Below are positions 16,848 to 26,390 of a stretch of DNA of 64,000 nucleotides, piece after piece (position 1 is the stretch's first letter; each line of letters begins with the position of its first letter). A program made the position numbers and the translations under genes. This DNA comes from Candidimonas humi (lineage in GTDB: Bacteria; Pseudomonadota; Gammaproteobacteria; Burkholderiales; Burkholderiaceae_B). The notes beneath the pieces are model-generated. The model saw only the letters and a program-made list of their open reading frames with translations. It had not been told where the DNA came from and made no database searches. The stretch is from assembly GCF_019166065.1 (NCBI RefSeq), contig NZ_JAHTBN010000004.1, forward strand, positions 186,001-250,000, read 5' to 3'.

Positions 16848-17510
16848 ATGTTCGCTGGGGAATTCAAGGCTGTGAAACCAAAGAATAGCGTATTCCAGGG
16901 CCTGGCCGGGGCCATCGACTGCGCGCTCGACTGGCCCGAGGGCGAGCCGGCGGGCTGGGCCCTGGTGCTGCATCCGCATCCGCTGCACGGCGGCGCGCGC
17001 GACAACAAGATCGTGACCACGATCTCGCGCGCCTGCACCCAGCGCGGCCTGGTCGCGCTGCGGCCGAACTTCCGCGGCGTGGGCGCCTCGGGCGGCGAGT
17101 TCGATCATGCCGTGGGCGAAACCGCCGACATGCTGCAACTGGTCGAACAATTTGCCGCGGCCTGGCCTGCCGAGACGACGGGCAAATGGGTGCTGGCCGG
17201 TTTCTCGTTCGGCACCTCGGTCGCGGCGCAGCTTTATTCCGAGCTGGCGGCGCAGGGCGCAAAAGTCCCCGATGCGCTCATGCTGGTGGGTTCTGCCGTG
17301 GAAAGATTCAGGTTCCGCGAAGTCGCCGTGCCGGACGACACGCTGCTGGTGCATGGCGAGGTCGACGAGGTCGTGCCCTTGTCCGAGGCCATGGATTTTG
17401 CCCGGCAGCGCGGCCTGCCGGTGGCGGTGATCCCCGACGCGACGCATTTCTTCCATGGCCGGCTGGTTACCTTGAAGCAGTTGCTGTTGCGGCATCTGGC
17501 CGCCCTGTAG
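16848..17510 (+). CDS. Alpha/beta hydrolase (small, serine nucleophile)
   Basis: About 220 residues with an oxyanion-region HPHPLHGG, the nucleophile elbow GFSFG, a late Asp in HGEVDEVVP and the final His in DATHFFHG, so the Ser-Asp-His triad is complete. This short type (COG2945) is widespread in proteobacteria and poorly characterised. The ATG at 16848 gives the expected N terminus; a GTG at 16872 is the alternative. Divergent from birA. A TATGAT -10-like box at 16740-16745 could serve it, with no good -35. Confidence 0.8.
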   Translation: MFAGEFKAVKPKNSVFQGLAGAIDCALDWPEGEPAGWALVLHPHPLHGGARDNKIVTTISRACTQRGLVALRPNFRGVGASGGEFDHAVGETADMLQLVEQFAAAWPAETTGKWVLAGFSFGTSVAAQLYSELAAQGAKVPDALMLVGSAVERFRFREVAVPDDTLLVHGEVDEVVPLSEAMDFARQRGLPVAVIPDATHFFHGRLVTLKQLLLRHLAAL

Positions 17511-17859
17511 CATTGCGGCGCCGGGCTCAGGCCCGGATCCCATGACCAAAGGCCTATGTCCAGGGCCTTGCCCAAGACCCAGGCCCAAGATCCAGGCCCA
17601 ATCCATCTGCGGGCCGCATATCGTCTTCAAGACTCATCTTTCCGCCTGAGCCGCGCCTGGGATTGCGGCGGGCCGTCCAGCCTGGCGATTTTTACATATA
17701 GAACCTTTATGTAGCGCATGGTTTCTCATTGCGGCCTCCTTCGGCAAGGTCTTTTATTTGACGGGCTCTGAGGGGGCGTTAGCGGGTTTTACGCCCGGCG
17801 ACCTCTGCCTATAATGGCGTTTTCCCTTCCGGCCTGCGGCCGGATCGCGCTTATATGGG
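17511..17859. other. Intergenic stretch with C/A-rich 13-base tandem repeat
   Basis: 349 bases without a gene. At 17571-17596 a 13-base unit, CCCAAG(A)(C/T)CCAGG, occurs twice in tandem with a third partial unit, on a G-poor strand. Then come a weak inverted repeat near 17693-17712 (ACATA...TATGT) and the dacC promoter at 17788-17815. Confidence 0.6.
17788..17815 (+). promoter_or_regulatory. Promoter of dacC
   Basis: A perfect -10 TATAAT at 17810-17815 with TTTACG (four of six to the -35 consensus) 16 bases upstream at 17788-17793. The start of dacC is about 45 bases downstream. Confidence 0.6.
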
Positions 17860-19182
17860 ATGCCGATGACTTACCCGTTGCTTTGCGGCGCTCTGCGCCG
17901 CTCGTCTTGTCTCGCCGCCGCCGCGGCCCTCGTGCTGGCGCCCACGCTGGCATCTGCGCAAAAACCCTCCGCCGCAATCCCCGCCGCGGCTCCGGCAATG
18001 GCCGGCGCGGCAGCTCCCGCCGCAGCGCCCGCGGCGCCGGCGACTTCCACCCCGGCACCGGCTGCCGTAACCCCGGCTCCTGTCGTGAACAGCGCCGTCA
18101 TGGTGGGCGATCTCTCCAACGTGCCCGCACCGACCGTGGATGCCAAGGCCTGGGTGACGCTGGATGCCACCAGCGGCCAGATCGTCGGCGCCCTCAATCC
18201 CGACGAGAAAATCGAACCGGCCTCGCTGACCAAGCTGATGTCGGCGTATGTGGTCTTCGATGCCCTCGACAATAAGCGGCTGACCCTGCAACAGACAGTC
18301 AATATTTCCGAGAAGGCCTGGAGAACCGGCGGCTCGCGCATGTTCGTCAAGCTGAATTCGCAGGTATCGGTGGACGACCTGCTGCAAGGCTTGATCGTGC
18401 AATCCGGCAACGATGCCACCGTGGCCCTGGCCGAGGCGGTGGCCGGCAGCGAGTCCGCCTTCGTCGCGCTGATGAACCAGGAAGCCGCCCGCATGGGCCT
18501 GAAGGACACGCACTTCGCCAATTCCACGGGCCTGCCCGACCCCACGCACCTGACCACGGTGCGCGACATCGCCATCCTGTCCATGCACCTGGTGCGCGAT
18601 CACCCGCAGTATGTGCATTACTACGCCGAGAAGGAATTCACCTACAACAAAATCAAGCAGCACAACCGCAACCGGCTGCTCTGGGCCGACCCTACCGTCG
18701 ACGGCCTCAAGACCGGCCACACCAAGGCGGCCGGCTACTGCCTGGTGGCCACCGCCCTGCGCAATGGCCGCCGCGTGGTGTCGGTGCTGGTCGGCGCCGA
18801 TACCGACTCGGCGCGCAGCTCGGGCAGCCTGAAGCTGCTGAACTGGACATATCAGAATTTCGATACCGTCAAGCTGTTCGACGCCCAGCATCCCGCCGTG
18901 CAAGCCAAGGTCTGGGAAGGCACCGTCGACACGGTAGGCCTGGGCCAGGCGCAGCCTTTGTGGATCACCGTGCCGCGCGGCCAGGGGCCGCAGATCAAGC
19001 CGGTGGCGCAATACACCCAGCCGCTGATCGCCCCCCTGAAGATCGGCCAGAAGGTCGGTACGGTATCGCTATCGCTCGATGGCAGGGTGCTGCGCCAGGC
19101 GCCGCTGACGGTGCTGGCCGATGTGCCGCAGGCGGGCTTCGTTAGCCGCATGTACGATAAAATCCGTCTGATGTTCCATTGA
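17860..19182 (+). CDS. dacC: D-alanyl-D-alanine carboxypeptidase (PBP5/6 type)
   Basis: Removes the terminal D-alanine from peptidoglycan pentapeptides in the periplasm. About 440 residues: signal peptide ending near ASAQ, an alanine/proline-rich linker of about 60 residues that is longer than in E. coli PBP5/6, then the penicillin-binding motifs SLTKLM (S-x-x-K), SGN and KTGHTKAAGYC (KTG). A beta-sandwich PBP5_C domain and a C-terminal amphipathic helix (RMYDKIRLMF) for membrane attachment follow. A second ATG two codons in is an equal start. Followed closely by dat. Confidence 0.92.
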   Translation: MPMTYPLLCGALRRSSCLAAAAALVLAPTLASAQKPSAAIPAAAPAMAGAAAPAAAPAAPATSTPAPAAVTPAPVVNSAVMVGDLSNVPAPTVDAKAWVTLDATSGQIVGALNPDEKIEPASLTKLMSAYVVFDALDNKRLTLQQTVNISEKAWRTGGSRMFVKLNSQVSVDDLLQGLIVQSGNDATVALAEAVAGSESAFVALMNQEAARMGLKDTHFANSTGLPDPTHLTTVRDIAILSMHLVRDHPQYVHYYAEKEFTYNKIKQHNRNRLLWADPTVDGLKTGHTKAAGYCLVATALRNGRRVVSVLVGADTDSARSSGSLKLLNWTYQNFDTVKLFDAQHPAVQAKVWEGTVDTVGLGQAQPLWITVPRGQGPQIKPVAQYTQPLIAPLKIGQKVGTVSLSLDGRVLRQAPLTVLADVPQAGFVSRMYDKIRLMFH

Positions 19183-19207
19183 AAAACTCAAAATAAAAAC
19201 CCCCGCC

Positions 19208-20074
19208 ATGATTCCCGATGTCGACAACGATAGTCTTGTTTATCTGAACGGCGAATACGTCCGCCTGGGCGACGCCAAAGTCTCGGTACTCGACCGCGGC
19301 TTCATCTTCGGCGACGGCATCTACGAGGTCGTGCCCGCCTACGGGCGCAAGCCTTTCCGCATGGATTCGCACCTGGCGCGGCTGGAACGCAGCCTCAAGG
19401 CCATAGGCATCAAGCTCGACATGTCGCGCGCCGACTGGGAAAAACTGGTGCGCGACATGCTCGTGCGCGCCAGCTCCGACGACGCCATGGTCTACATACA
19501 GGTCACCCGCGGCGTGGCCAAGCGCGATCACGCTTTCCCCGCCAAGGCTCCCAAGCCCACCGTGTTCTGCATGGTCTCGCCGTTCAAGCGGCCGGCCGCC
19601 GCGGCGCGCGAACAAGGCCTGTCCACGGTCAGCATGCCGGACGTGCGCTGGCTGCACTGCGAGATCAAGTCGGTCTCGCTGCTGGGCAACGTGCTGGCCA
19701 AGCAGCATGCGGTCGAGGCCGGTGTCGACGAAGTCATACAGTTTCGCGACGGTTTCCTGTCCGAAGGCTCTTCCTGCAATATCTGGGTGGTCAAGAACGG
19801 CACGGTGCTCGGCCCCGTGCGCGACAACCTGATTCTCGAAGGCATACGCTACGGCTTCATCGAAGAACTGGCCCGCGCCGCGGGCGTACCCTTCGAATCG
19901 CGCCGCATCTCGCGCGAAGAAGTCGAACAGGCCGACGAACTCATGCTGACTTCGGCCACCAAGGAAGTGCTGCCCATCGTCTCGCTCGACGGCAAGCCCG
20001 TGGGCAACGGCAAGCCCGGCCCCGTCTACGCCCGGCTGCGCGCCGGCTACGACAAGGCGATCGCGGCGCTTTGA
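19208..20074 (+). CDS. dat: D-amino acid aminotransferase (class IV, PLP)
   Basis: 288 residues of the branched-chain/D-amino acid aminotransferase fold. VYLNGEYVRLGDAKVSVLDRG at the N terminus and the PLP lysine in EIKSVSLLGN are family hallmarks, with EGSSCNIW contacting the cofactor phosphate. It interconverts D-alanine and D-glutamate through pyruvate and 2-oxoglutarate. Only 25 bases after dacC, whose product releases D-alanine, and before ybeD-lipB; this order is conserved in betaproteobacteria. A branched-chain or lyase activity cannot be excluded from sequence alone. Confidence 0.85.
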   Translation: MIPDVDNDSLVYLNGEYVRLGDAKVSVLDRGFIFGDGIYEVVPAYGRKPFRMDSHLARLERSLKAIGIKLDMSRADWEKLVRDMLVRASSDDAMVYIQVTRGVAKRDHAFPAKAPKPTVFCMVSPFKRPAAAAREQGLSTVSMPDVRWLHCEIKSVSLLGNVLAKQHAVEAGVDEVIQFRDGFLSEGSSCNIWVVKNGTVLGPVRDNLILEGIRYGFIEELARAAGVPFESRRISREEVEQADELMLTSATKEVLPIVSLDGKPVGNGKPGPVYARLRAGYDKAIAAL

Positions 20075-20130
20075 TCCGGGCTGGGCCGCCGCCGGCGGCA
20101 CGGCCCCTGCGCCTATGGTGGTATGCTGGC

Positions 20131-20154
20131 ATGGAGCCGCCGCGGCGGCTCCAT
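20131..20154. terminator. 24-base perfect palindrome between dat and ybeD
   Basis: ATGGAGCCGCC, GC, GGCGGCTCCAT: a perfect palindrome about 57 bases after the dat stop and 24 before ybeD. It could form a terminator or processing hairpin within the dacC-dat-ybeD-lipB run, or be a protein site. No U-run follows. Confidence 0.4.
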
Positions 20155-20177
20155 CATCTTATCCGCAGGCCGCATCC

Positions 20178-20453
20178 ATGCAAGACATTCCTCCCGAACA
20201 ATCCCTGATCGAATATCCCAGCGACTTTCCTATCAAGGTAATGGGCAAGGCGCATCCCGATTTCGCCCAGACGCTTACCGAAGTGGTGCGGCAGTTCGAT
20301 CCCGACTTCGATCCGGCCACAGTCGAAATGCGCCCCAGCTCCGGCGGCAAATACATCGGGCTGACCTTCACGGTGCGAGCCACCTCGCGCCAGCAGCTCG
20401 ACGACCTGTACCGGGCGCTGCACGCCCATCACATGGTGTCTGTGGTTCTGTAG
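20178..20453 (+). CDS. ybeD: YbeD/DUF493 family protein
   Basis: 91 residues, the usual DUF493 length: an ACT-like alpha/beta fold with [13 protein letters not shown] at the N terminus and [17 protein letters not shown] near the C terminus. No enzymatic activity is known. It is almost always found before lipB, as here (11 bases), and is thought to bear on lipoate metabolism. The ATG at 20178 begins at the family start. Confidence 0.9.
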   Translation: MQDIPPEQSLIEYPSDFPIKVMGKAHPDFAQTLTEVVRQFDPDFDPATVEMRPSSGGKYIGLTFTVRATSRQQLDDLYRALHAHHMVSVVL

Positions 20454-20464
20454 GCGCCGCGGTC

Positions 20465-21259
20465 ATGACGGCAGCAGATTCATCCCCGGCGGCTGGGCTC
20501 GGACGCGATGTCTGTGTGCAGCCGGCACTGGCGTCGGAGGCTCGGAAGCCTGGCGGGGGCGTCATGGAGCCTGCCTCGGGCACTCGGAAACATACTGTAG
20601 ATACTTCAGAGCTCGCCGCGATCCGCAGCAAATGGTGGCCCGGGTATGCCGACTATCTCGAGGTATGGCATGCCATGCAGGACTACACCGAGTCCCGCCA
20701 ACCGGGGGCGGGAGACGAAATCTGGCTGGTCGAGCATGCCCCGGTCTACACACTGGGCCAGGCGGGGCTGCGCGAACACATTCTGCATGCTGACGGCATT
20801 CCCGTAGTGGAATCCAACCGCGGCGGCCAGGTCACCTATCACGGCCCCGGCCAGGTGGTGGCGTATTGCCTGGTCGACCTGCATCGGCTCGGCCTGTACG
20901 TCAAGGAATACGTCGCCCTGCTCGAAGACGTGGTGATCGCCTTATTGGCCGAACTGGGCGTGGCCGATGCCTGCCGCAAGCCCGGGGCGCCCGGCGTGTA
21001 CGTGCCGATGCCGCAAGGCGACCTGGCGAAGATCGCCGCCCTGGGCATCAAGATACGTAAGGGCTGCGCCTATCATGGCCTGGCCCTGAACGTCGACATG
21101 GACCTGCGTCCTTTCGATGGCATCAACCCCTGCGGCTACGAGGGCCTGCGCACCGTAGACCTGCGCAGTTGCGGCGTGCACGCGTCGCCGCGCGATGTGG
21201 GCGATCTGCTGGCCGAGCGCCTCGGCGCGGCATTCGGGGCCTGTGCGCGGCGGCAATAA
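20465..21259 (+). CDS. lipB: Octanoyl-ACP:protein N-octanoyltransferase
   Basis: Transfers octanoyl from acyl carrier protein to lipoyl domains, the first step of lipoic acid synthesis. Motifs: [11 protein letters not shown] and, further on, GAPGVYVP. The [17 protein letters not shown] region holds the catalytic lysine (IKIRKG) and the loop in which most LipB proteins have an active cysteine; here the Cys of GCAYHG is close by. The ATG at 20465 gives 264 residues; an ATG at 20564 would trim a non-conserved N terminus of 33 residues. LipA is encoded 1 kb away on the other strand. Confidence 0.9.
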   Translation: MTAADSSPAAGLGRDVCVQPALASEARKPGGGVMEPASGTRKHTVDTSELAAIRSKWWPGYADYLEVWHAMQDYTESRQPGAGDEIWLVEHAPVYTLGQAGLREHILHADGIPVVESNRGGQVTYHGPGQVVAYCLVDLHRLGLYVKEYVALLEDVVIALLAELGVADACRKPGAPGVYVPMPQGDLAKIAALGIKIRKGCAYHGLALNVDMDLRPFDGINPCGYEGLRTVDLRSCGVHASPRDVGDLLAERLGAAFGACARRQ

Positions 21260-21395
21260 CGCGCGCTTCACTACGGCGACACATATTGCGGGTAGACTGT
21301 AAGAACGCATTCCGCCGCTCGCGGCGGGGCGCGCATGCTCCGCTGCGGGCGCAAGCCGGCTGGCGGCGCCCATAAGCTACAGCAGGAGACCCATC

Positions 21396-22184
21396 ATGAC
21401 GACTGCCGAATCCCCCTTGCTGCTGGTCGACCGCGCCGATGCGGTGGCTACGCTGACCTTGAACCGGCCCGCGCAGTTCAATGCCCTGTCCGAAGAATTG
21501 CTCGACGAACTGCAGCGCAGCCTCGACGCGCTGGCCGCGGACGATGATCTGCGTTGCGTGGTGCTGGCGGCTGCGGGGCGCGCCTTCTGCGCCGGGCATG
21601 ACTTGAAGCAGATGCGCGCGCGGCCCGACCAGGAATATTACGAGCAGCTCTTTGCCCGCTGCGGGCGGGTCATGCAGAGCCTGGTTGCGTTTCCGGTGCC
21701 GGTCATCGCCAAGGTGCACGGCATGGCCACCGCGGCCGGCTGCCAACTGGTGGCGAGCTGCGATCTGGCCATAGCGGCCGACAGCGCCAAGTTCGCGGTT
21801 TCCGGCATCAATGTGGGCCTGTTCTGCTCGACGCCGGCCGTGGCGCTGACACGCAGCATGCCCATCAAGAAAGCCTTCGAAATGCTGGTGACGGGCCGCT
21901 TCATCGGCAGCGCCGAGGCGGTGGAAAACGGCCTGATCAACCAGGCCGTGCCCGACGGCCAACTGGATGCCGCCGTGGCCGCGCTGGTGCAGACCATCTG
22001 CGCGAAAAGCCCGGTTGCCGTGCGCACCGGCAAGGCTATGTACCAGCGCCAGCGCGGCATGGCGCTGGACCAGGCCTACGAATACGCGGGCGGGATCATG
22101 GCGTGCAACATGATGGCCGCCGACGCCGCCGAGGGCATAGATGCCTTCATAGAAAAGCGCCCGCCCATGTGGACCGGCCGCTGA
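21396..22184 (+). CDS. Enoyl-CoA hydratase/isomerase family protein
   Basis: 262 residues of the crotonase fold: LTLNRPAQFNALS at the N terminus, the oxyanion-hole segments AFCAGHDLKQM and HGMATAAGCQLVASCDLAIA. The second catalytic-glutamate region reads NVGLFCST, as in the ECHDC3-like branch, so hydratase activity is not certain. Ribosome site AGGAG six bases before the ATG. It separates lipB and lipA but need not share their role. Confidence 0.85.
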   Translation: MTTAESPLLLVDRADAVATLTLNRPAQFNALSEELLDELQRSLDALAADDDLRCVVLAAAGRAFCAGHDLKQMRARPDQEYYEQLFARCGRVMQSLVAFPVPVIAKVHGMATAAGCQLVASCDLAIAADSAKFAVSGINVGLFCSTPAVALTRSMPIKKAFEMLVTGRFIGSAEAVENGLINQAVPDGQLDAAVAALVQTICAKSPVAVRTGKAMYQRQRGMALDQAYEYAGGIMACNMMAADAAEGIDAFIEKRPPMWTGR

Positions 22185-22231
22185 GGCCGGGCGTGTCGGG
22201 CGGGCTCTAGATGCTTGCGATCAAAACGGCG

Positions 22232-22255
22232 CGCGCCTTGATAAAACAAGGCGCG
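22232..22255. terminator. Terminator hairpin between convergent hydratase and lipA
   Basis: CGCGCCTTG (22232-22240), loop ATAAAA, CAAGGCGCG (22247-22255). Read on the minus strand, the stem is followed a few bases later by TTTT, so it suits lipA best but can serve both convergent genes. Confidence 0.6.
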
Positions 22256-22263
22256 TAGCCGTA

Positions 22264-23262
22264 TCAGGCCACCGCCACCCCGGCCGCGTGGGCCTGTTCG
22301 TCGGCGTGGTAGGACGAACGCACCAGCGCGCCGACGGCGGCGTGGGTGAAGCCCATGGCATAGGCTTCGCGCTCGAACATGGTGAAGGTGTCGGGGTGCA
22401 CGTAGCGCAGCACCGGCAGGTGGTGTTCCGAGGGCTGCAGGTACTGGCCTATGGTGAGCATGTCGACGTTGTGCTCGCGCAGGTCGCGCATGACCTGCAG
22501 GATTTCCTCGTCGGTTTCGCCCAGGCCCAGCATCAGCCCCGACTTGGTCGGGACGTCGGGGTGGCGCAGCTTGAATTCGGACAGCAGTTTCAGCGAATGC
22601 TGGTAGTCGGAGCCGGGCCGTGCCTGCTTGTACAGGCGCGGCACGGTTTCCAGGTTGTGGTTCATGACGTCGGGCGGCCCGCCGTCGAGGACTTCCAGCG
22701 CCCGGTCGAGGCGGCCGCGGAAATCGGGCACCAGCACTTCGATGCGGGTGCAGGGCGAAAGCTCGCGCACTTTGCGTATGCATTCCACGAAATGGCCGGC
22801 GCCGCCGTCGCGCAGGTCGTCGCGGTCTACCGAGGTGATGACCACATAGGACAGCCGCAGCGCGGATATGGTGCGCGCCAGGTTCAGGGGCTCGTCGGCG
22901 TCCAGGGCGTCGGGCCGGCCGTGGCCCACGTCGCAGAAGGGGCAGCGGCGGGTGCACTTGTCGCCCATGATCATGAAGGTGGCCGTGCCCTTGCCGAAGC
23001 ATTCGCCGATGTTCGGGCAGGAGGCTTCTTCACAGACAGTGTGCAGATTGTGTTCGCGCAATATGCGCTTGATATCGTAGAAGCGCGAACCCGGCGCCGC
23101 GGCCTTGACGCGGATCCAGTCGGGCTTCTTGAGGCGCTGGGTCTGCACGACCTTGATGGGGATGCGCGAGGTCTTGGCCTGGGACTTCTGCTTCTGGGTG
23201 GGGTCGTAGGCGGCCGGCTGGGCGGCGCTCTGCGCCGCGGTGGGATCGACGGGTGTAGTCAT
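22264..23262 (-). CDS. lipA: Lipoyl synthase (radical SAM)
   Basis: Inserts two sulfurs into protein-bound octanoyl groups. 332 residues with both iron-sulfur signatures: the auxiliary cluster C-x4-C-x5-C ([12 protein letters not shown]) and the radical-SAM CTRRCPFC. The C-terminal RSSYHADE supplies the serine ligand found in the family (R-S-S-Y). It is on the opposite strand from lipB and separated from it by the hydratase gene. Confidence 0.95.
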   Translation of the reverse strand: MTTPVDPTAAQSAAQPAAYDPTQKQKSQAKTSRIPIKVVQTQRLKKPDWIRVKAAAPGSRFYDIKRILREHNLHTVCEEASCPNIGECFGKGTATFMIMGDKCTRRCPFCDVGHGRPDALDADEPLNLARTISALRLSYVVITSVDRDDLRDGGAGHFVECIRKVRELSPCTRIEVLVPDFRGRLDRALEVLDGGPPDVMNHNLETVPRLYKQARPGSDYQHSLKLLSEFKLRHPDVPTKSGLMLGLGETDEEILQVMRDLREHNVDMLTIGQYLQPSEHHLPVLRYVHPDTFTMFEREAYAMGFTHAAVGALVRSSYHADEQAHAAGVAVA

Positions 23263-23815
23263 GTGGGTTCCTGCGGCGGGGCGGGCCTCGCCTTTCGAAG
23301 AGGCCCTATTTTACCGTGCCCGGGCCGGCCGGCACGAATCCCCCTGGCGGGCGGCCGGTATTGCCCTTGCGGCTGGTGTCATGGGCGCGGCGGCCTGCGG
23401 CCAGACGGCCGGGGGCCCTGGCCGCGCTGCGCCGATGGCCGTGCAGTCGCAGCGCTTGCGCATCAAGCCTGCGGCAAGCGGCGCCGCGGCGTATTACGCG
23501 CGATGCGCACACCTGTCATTGCGCCTCGGGAAAACACTGATCTGTTATTCCGTCACCGCTAGCTACACTCAGCGGATGCGTGTAGCGCGGCCGAACGTGC
23601 TGGCAGGGGATGGGGATTAGCGGTTTTCCGTGGTACGGCCCGGCGGGCATATGCGCATTGCGTATGTCTTTCCACCTCGCTGCAGGTGTGGCGAATCGCT
23701 GTACGGCCGGCACCTGCTCCATCCGTGGTTCCGGCCGATCGCGCCAGCGCTTTTATGCGCGTTTGCCACGCTGTTTCCGATTCAACCACCCTAATTCACA
23801 GAGGGCAGCACAACC
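23263..23815. other. Intergenic region between lipA and the peptide transporter
   Basis: 553 bases between divergent starts. It should hold promoters for both. The only structure I see is GCAGGTG (23682-23688) with CACCTGC (23711-23717), a 22-base-spaced inverted repeat about 100 bases before the dppA-like gene. No protein-coding frame or RNA gene is convincing. Confidence 0.5.
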
Positions 23816-25399
23816 ATGAAGTCATTCCGCAAGACGCTATTGCTGTCGGCGTTGGCCGCCGGTTTTCTGGCCTTGGGCGGTATCGCCCAGGCCCGCGACC
23901 TGACCATAGGGCTGCGTTCCGAGCCGAGTTCGATGGACCCTCAGTTCCACTCGCTTACCCCCAACACGCAGTTGTCGGAGACCATGTTCGACCCGCTGGT
24001 GCGCACCGACGGCAACGCCAAGCCGGTGCCTTGCCTGGCTCAGTCCTGGACGGTGAACGGCAACGAATGGGTCTTCAAGCTGCGCCCCGATGTCAAGTTT
24101 TCCGACGGCACGCCGCTCACTGCCGACGACGTGCTGTTCACCTACAAGCGCGTGCCGCTCGTGCCCAACAGCCCGTCCTCTTATTCGCTGTACCTGAGCT
24201 CGGTGGCCAAGGTCGAGGCGGTCGACCCGCATACTGTCAAGATCACCACCAAGGGGCCCTCGCCGGTCCTGCTGGCCAATCTGTCGATGGTGCCCATCAT
24301 GTCCAAGAAGGACGCCTCCGGCCCGGCGCCCGAAGGCAAGACCACGGTCGAACTCAACCGCGGCGACGGCTTGGTCGGCACCGGCCCGTACAAGTTCGTG
24401 TCCTGGAAGCGCGGCGATTCCATCGTGCTGGAACGCAACCCCAACTACTGGGGCAAGAAGCCGGCCTGGGACAAGGTCATCTACCGTCCCATCACCAATT
24501 CGGCCGCTCGTGTGGCCGCGCTGCTCTCGGGCGACGTGGATGTGATCGAGGATCCCCCGACCGACGACCTGCCCAGGCTCAAGAAGGACAAGAAGCTGTA
24601 CATCCAGGCAACGCCTTCGGTGCGGGTCATCTATGTAGCCATGAACCAGTCCAAGGAAGTGCCGCCGGGCATGTCCGGCACCAACGGCAAGAATCCGCTC
24701 ACCGACAAGCGGGTGCGCGAAGCGCTGTCGCTGGCCATAGACCGCAAGGCCATCGTCGCCCGCATCATGGGCGGCGTGGCGCAGCCGGCGGCCAATCTGC
24801 TGCCTTATCCGGCCTTCGGCACGTCCAAGAAGTATTCGGTGGTGCCGGCGGCCGATACGGCCAAGGCCAAGAAGCTGCTGGCCGACGCCGGCTATCCCAA
24901 TGGCTTCACGCTGTCGCTGGGCTCGCCCGCCGGGCGCTACACCAACGACCAGCGCATTGCGCAGGCGGTGGCCGCCATGTGGGCGCGCATCGGCGTGAAG
25001 ACCAATGTGGAAACCATGGCGCCGCCGGTCTTCTTCAAGAAGCGCAATACTTTCGCGTTCAGCACCTATCTGGCAGGCTGGGCGGCCAGTTCGGGCGAGA
25101 TGCTCAATCCGCTGACCTCGCTGGTGGTCACCAAGAACCCCAAGCTGGGCCTGGGCACTACCAACTGGAGCCATTACTCCAATCCTGCAATGGACAAGGA
25201 AGTCATGGCCGCCTCGGAGACGCTGGACGACGCCAAGCGCTCGGAAATGCTGCAGAATGCCGGCAATATGGCAATGGCGGACTACGCCATCCTGCCGCTG
25301 CAGTTCGAGCTCTCGGTCTGGGCCATGAAGAACGACATCCGCTATGGCGGGCGTGCCGACCAGATGACCCTGGCGCAGGACATGACCCTGGTCAAGTAG
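23816..25399 (+). CDS. Peptide ABC transporter, periplasmic binding protein (family 5)
   Basis: 527 residues of the DppA/OppA fold. Signal peptide ending near GIAQA, then LTIGLRSEPSSMDPQ and the family signature around LAQSWTVNGNEWVFKLRPDVKFSDG. The region VREALSLAIDRKAIV is typical. First gene of a five-gene ABC transporter operon; 16 bases separate it from the first permease. The following amidohydrolases suggest a peptide or acyl-amino-acid ligand, not proven. Confidence 0.9.
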   Translation: MKSFRKTLLLSALAAGFLALGGIAQARDLTIGLRSEPSSMDPQFHSLTPNTQLSETMFDPLVRTDGNAKPVPCLAQSWTVNGNEWVFKLRPDVKFSDGTPLTADDVLFTYKRVPLVPNSPSSYSLYLSSVAKVEAVDPHTVKITTKGPSPVLLANLSMVPIMSKKDASGPAPEGKTTVELNRGDGLVGTGPYKFVSWKRGDSIVLERNPNYWGKKPAWDKVIYRPITNSAARVAALLSGDVDVIEDPPTDDLPRLKKDKKLYIQATPSVRVIYVAMNQSKEVPPGMSGTNGKNPLTDKRVREALSLAIDRKAIVARIMGGVAQPAANLLPYPAFGTSKKYSVVPAADTAKAKKLLADAGYPNGFTLSLGSPAGRYTNDQRIAQAVAAMWARIGVKTNVETMAPPVFFKKRNTFAFSTYLAGWAASSGEMLNPLTSLVVTKNPKLGLGTTNWSHYSNPAMDKEVMAASETLDDAKRSEMLQNAGNMAMADYAILPLQFELSVWAMKNDIRYGGRADQMTLAQDMTLVK

Positions 25400-25415
25400 C
25401 GGGACGGCTGACTGC

Positions 25416-26390
25416 GTGTTGTCGATCATAATCCGCCGTCTGCTGCAGACGGTGCTGGTGGTGCTGGTCATGTCGGCGCTGGTGTTCGCGGGCCTTTACC
25501 TGGTCGGCGACCCGGTGTCGATGCTGGCCGCCCCCGAGGCGACCGACGCCGAGCGCGAGCTCATCCGCCAGTCGCTGGGGCTGAACCTGCCTTTGTGGCA
25601 CCAGTACCTGATCTTCCTGAGCAAGGCGGTGCACCTCGATTTCGGCAACAGCTTCCTGACCGGCGAGCCGGCCATGCACCTGATCCTGCAGCGCATGCCG
25701 GCCACGCTCGAACTGGCCACGGTGGCGATGCTGCTGTCCATGCTGATCGGCATCCCGCTGGGCATCTATGCCGGCCTGAAGCCGCGCAGCCTGGCGGCGC
25801 GTTCCATCATGGGCGGCTCGGTGCTGGGCTTTTCTCTGCCCAATTTCTGGGTCGGCCTGATGCTCATCATGCTGTTTGCCGTGATGCTGGGCTGGCTGCC
25901 GTCGGGCGGGCGCGGGCCGGTCGAGCACTTCGGCCCCATCGGCCTCAGCGTCTTCAGCCTGGAAGGCTGGAAAAGCCTGATCCTGCCGGCCTCCACGATC
26001 GCCACCGCCAAGTGCGCGCTCATCATCCGCGTGACGCGCGCCGCCACGCGCGAATGCCTGCCGCAGGACTACATCAAGTTCGCGCGCGCCAAGGGGCTGT
26101 CCGAGCGCCGCGTGTTGTGCGTGCACCTGCTGAAGAACATTCTCATCCCCATCATCACCATAGGCGGCCTGGAATACGGCCAGGTCTTCGCTTTCGCTGT
26201 GGTGACCGAAACGGTGTTTTCCTGGCCCGGCATGGGCAAGCTGCTGATAGATTCCATCATCACGCTGGACCGGCCCGTGGTGGTCGCCTACTTGATGCTT
26301 ACCGTAGTGTTCCTGGCGCTGCTGAACCTGGTGGTGGACGTGGCCTACACCGTACTCGATCCGCGCGTGCGGCCCGGAGGCTCGTCATGA
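25416..26390 (+). CDS. Peptide ABC transporter permease, DppB type
   Basis: 324 residues with six predicted membrane helices, the first at MLSIIIRRLLQTVLVVLVMSAL, and a cytoplasmic EAA loop near EYGQVF. It begins with GTG at 25416 and its stop overlaps the next permease start by four bases. With the DppC-type partner it forms the transmembrane channel in the inner membrane. Confidence 0.9.
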   Translation: MLSIIIRRLLQTVLVVLVMSALVFAGLYLVGDPVSMLAAPEATDAERELIRQSLGLNLPLWHQYLIFLSKAVHLDFGNSFLTGEPAMHLILQRMPATLELATVAMLLSMLIGIPLGIYAGLKPRSLAARSIMGGSVLGFSLPNFWVGLMLIMLFAVMLGWLPSGGRGPVEHFGPIGLSVFSLEGWKSLILPASTIATAKCALIIRVTRAATRECLPQDYIKFARAKGLSERRVLCVHLLKNILIPIITIGGLEYGQVFAFAVVTETVFSWPGMGKLLIDSIITLDRPVVVAYLMLTVVFLALLNLVVDVAYTVLDPRVRPGGSS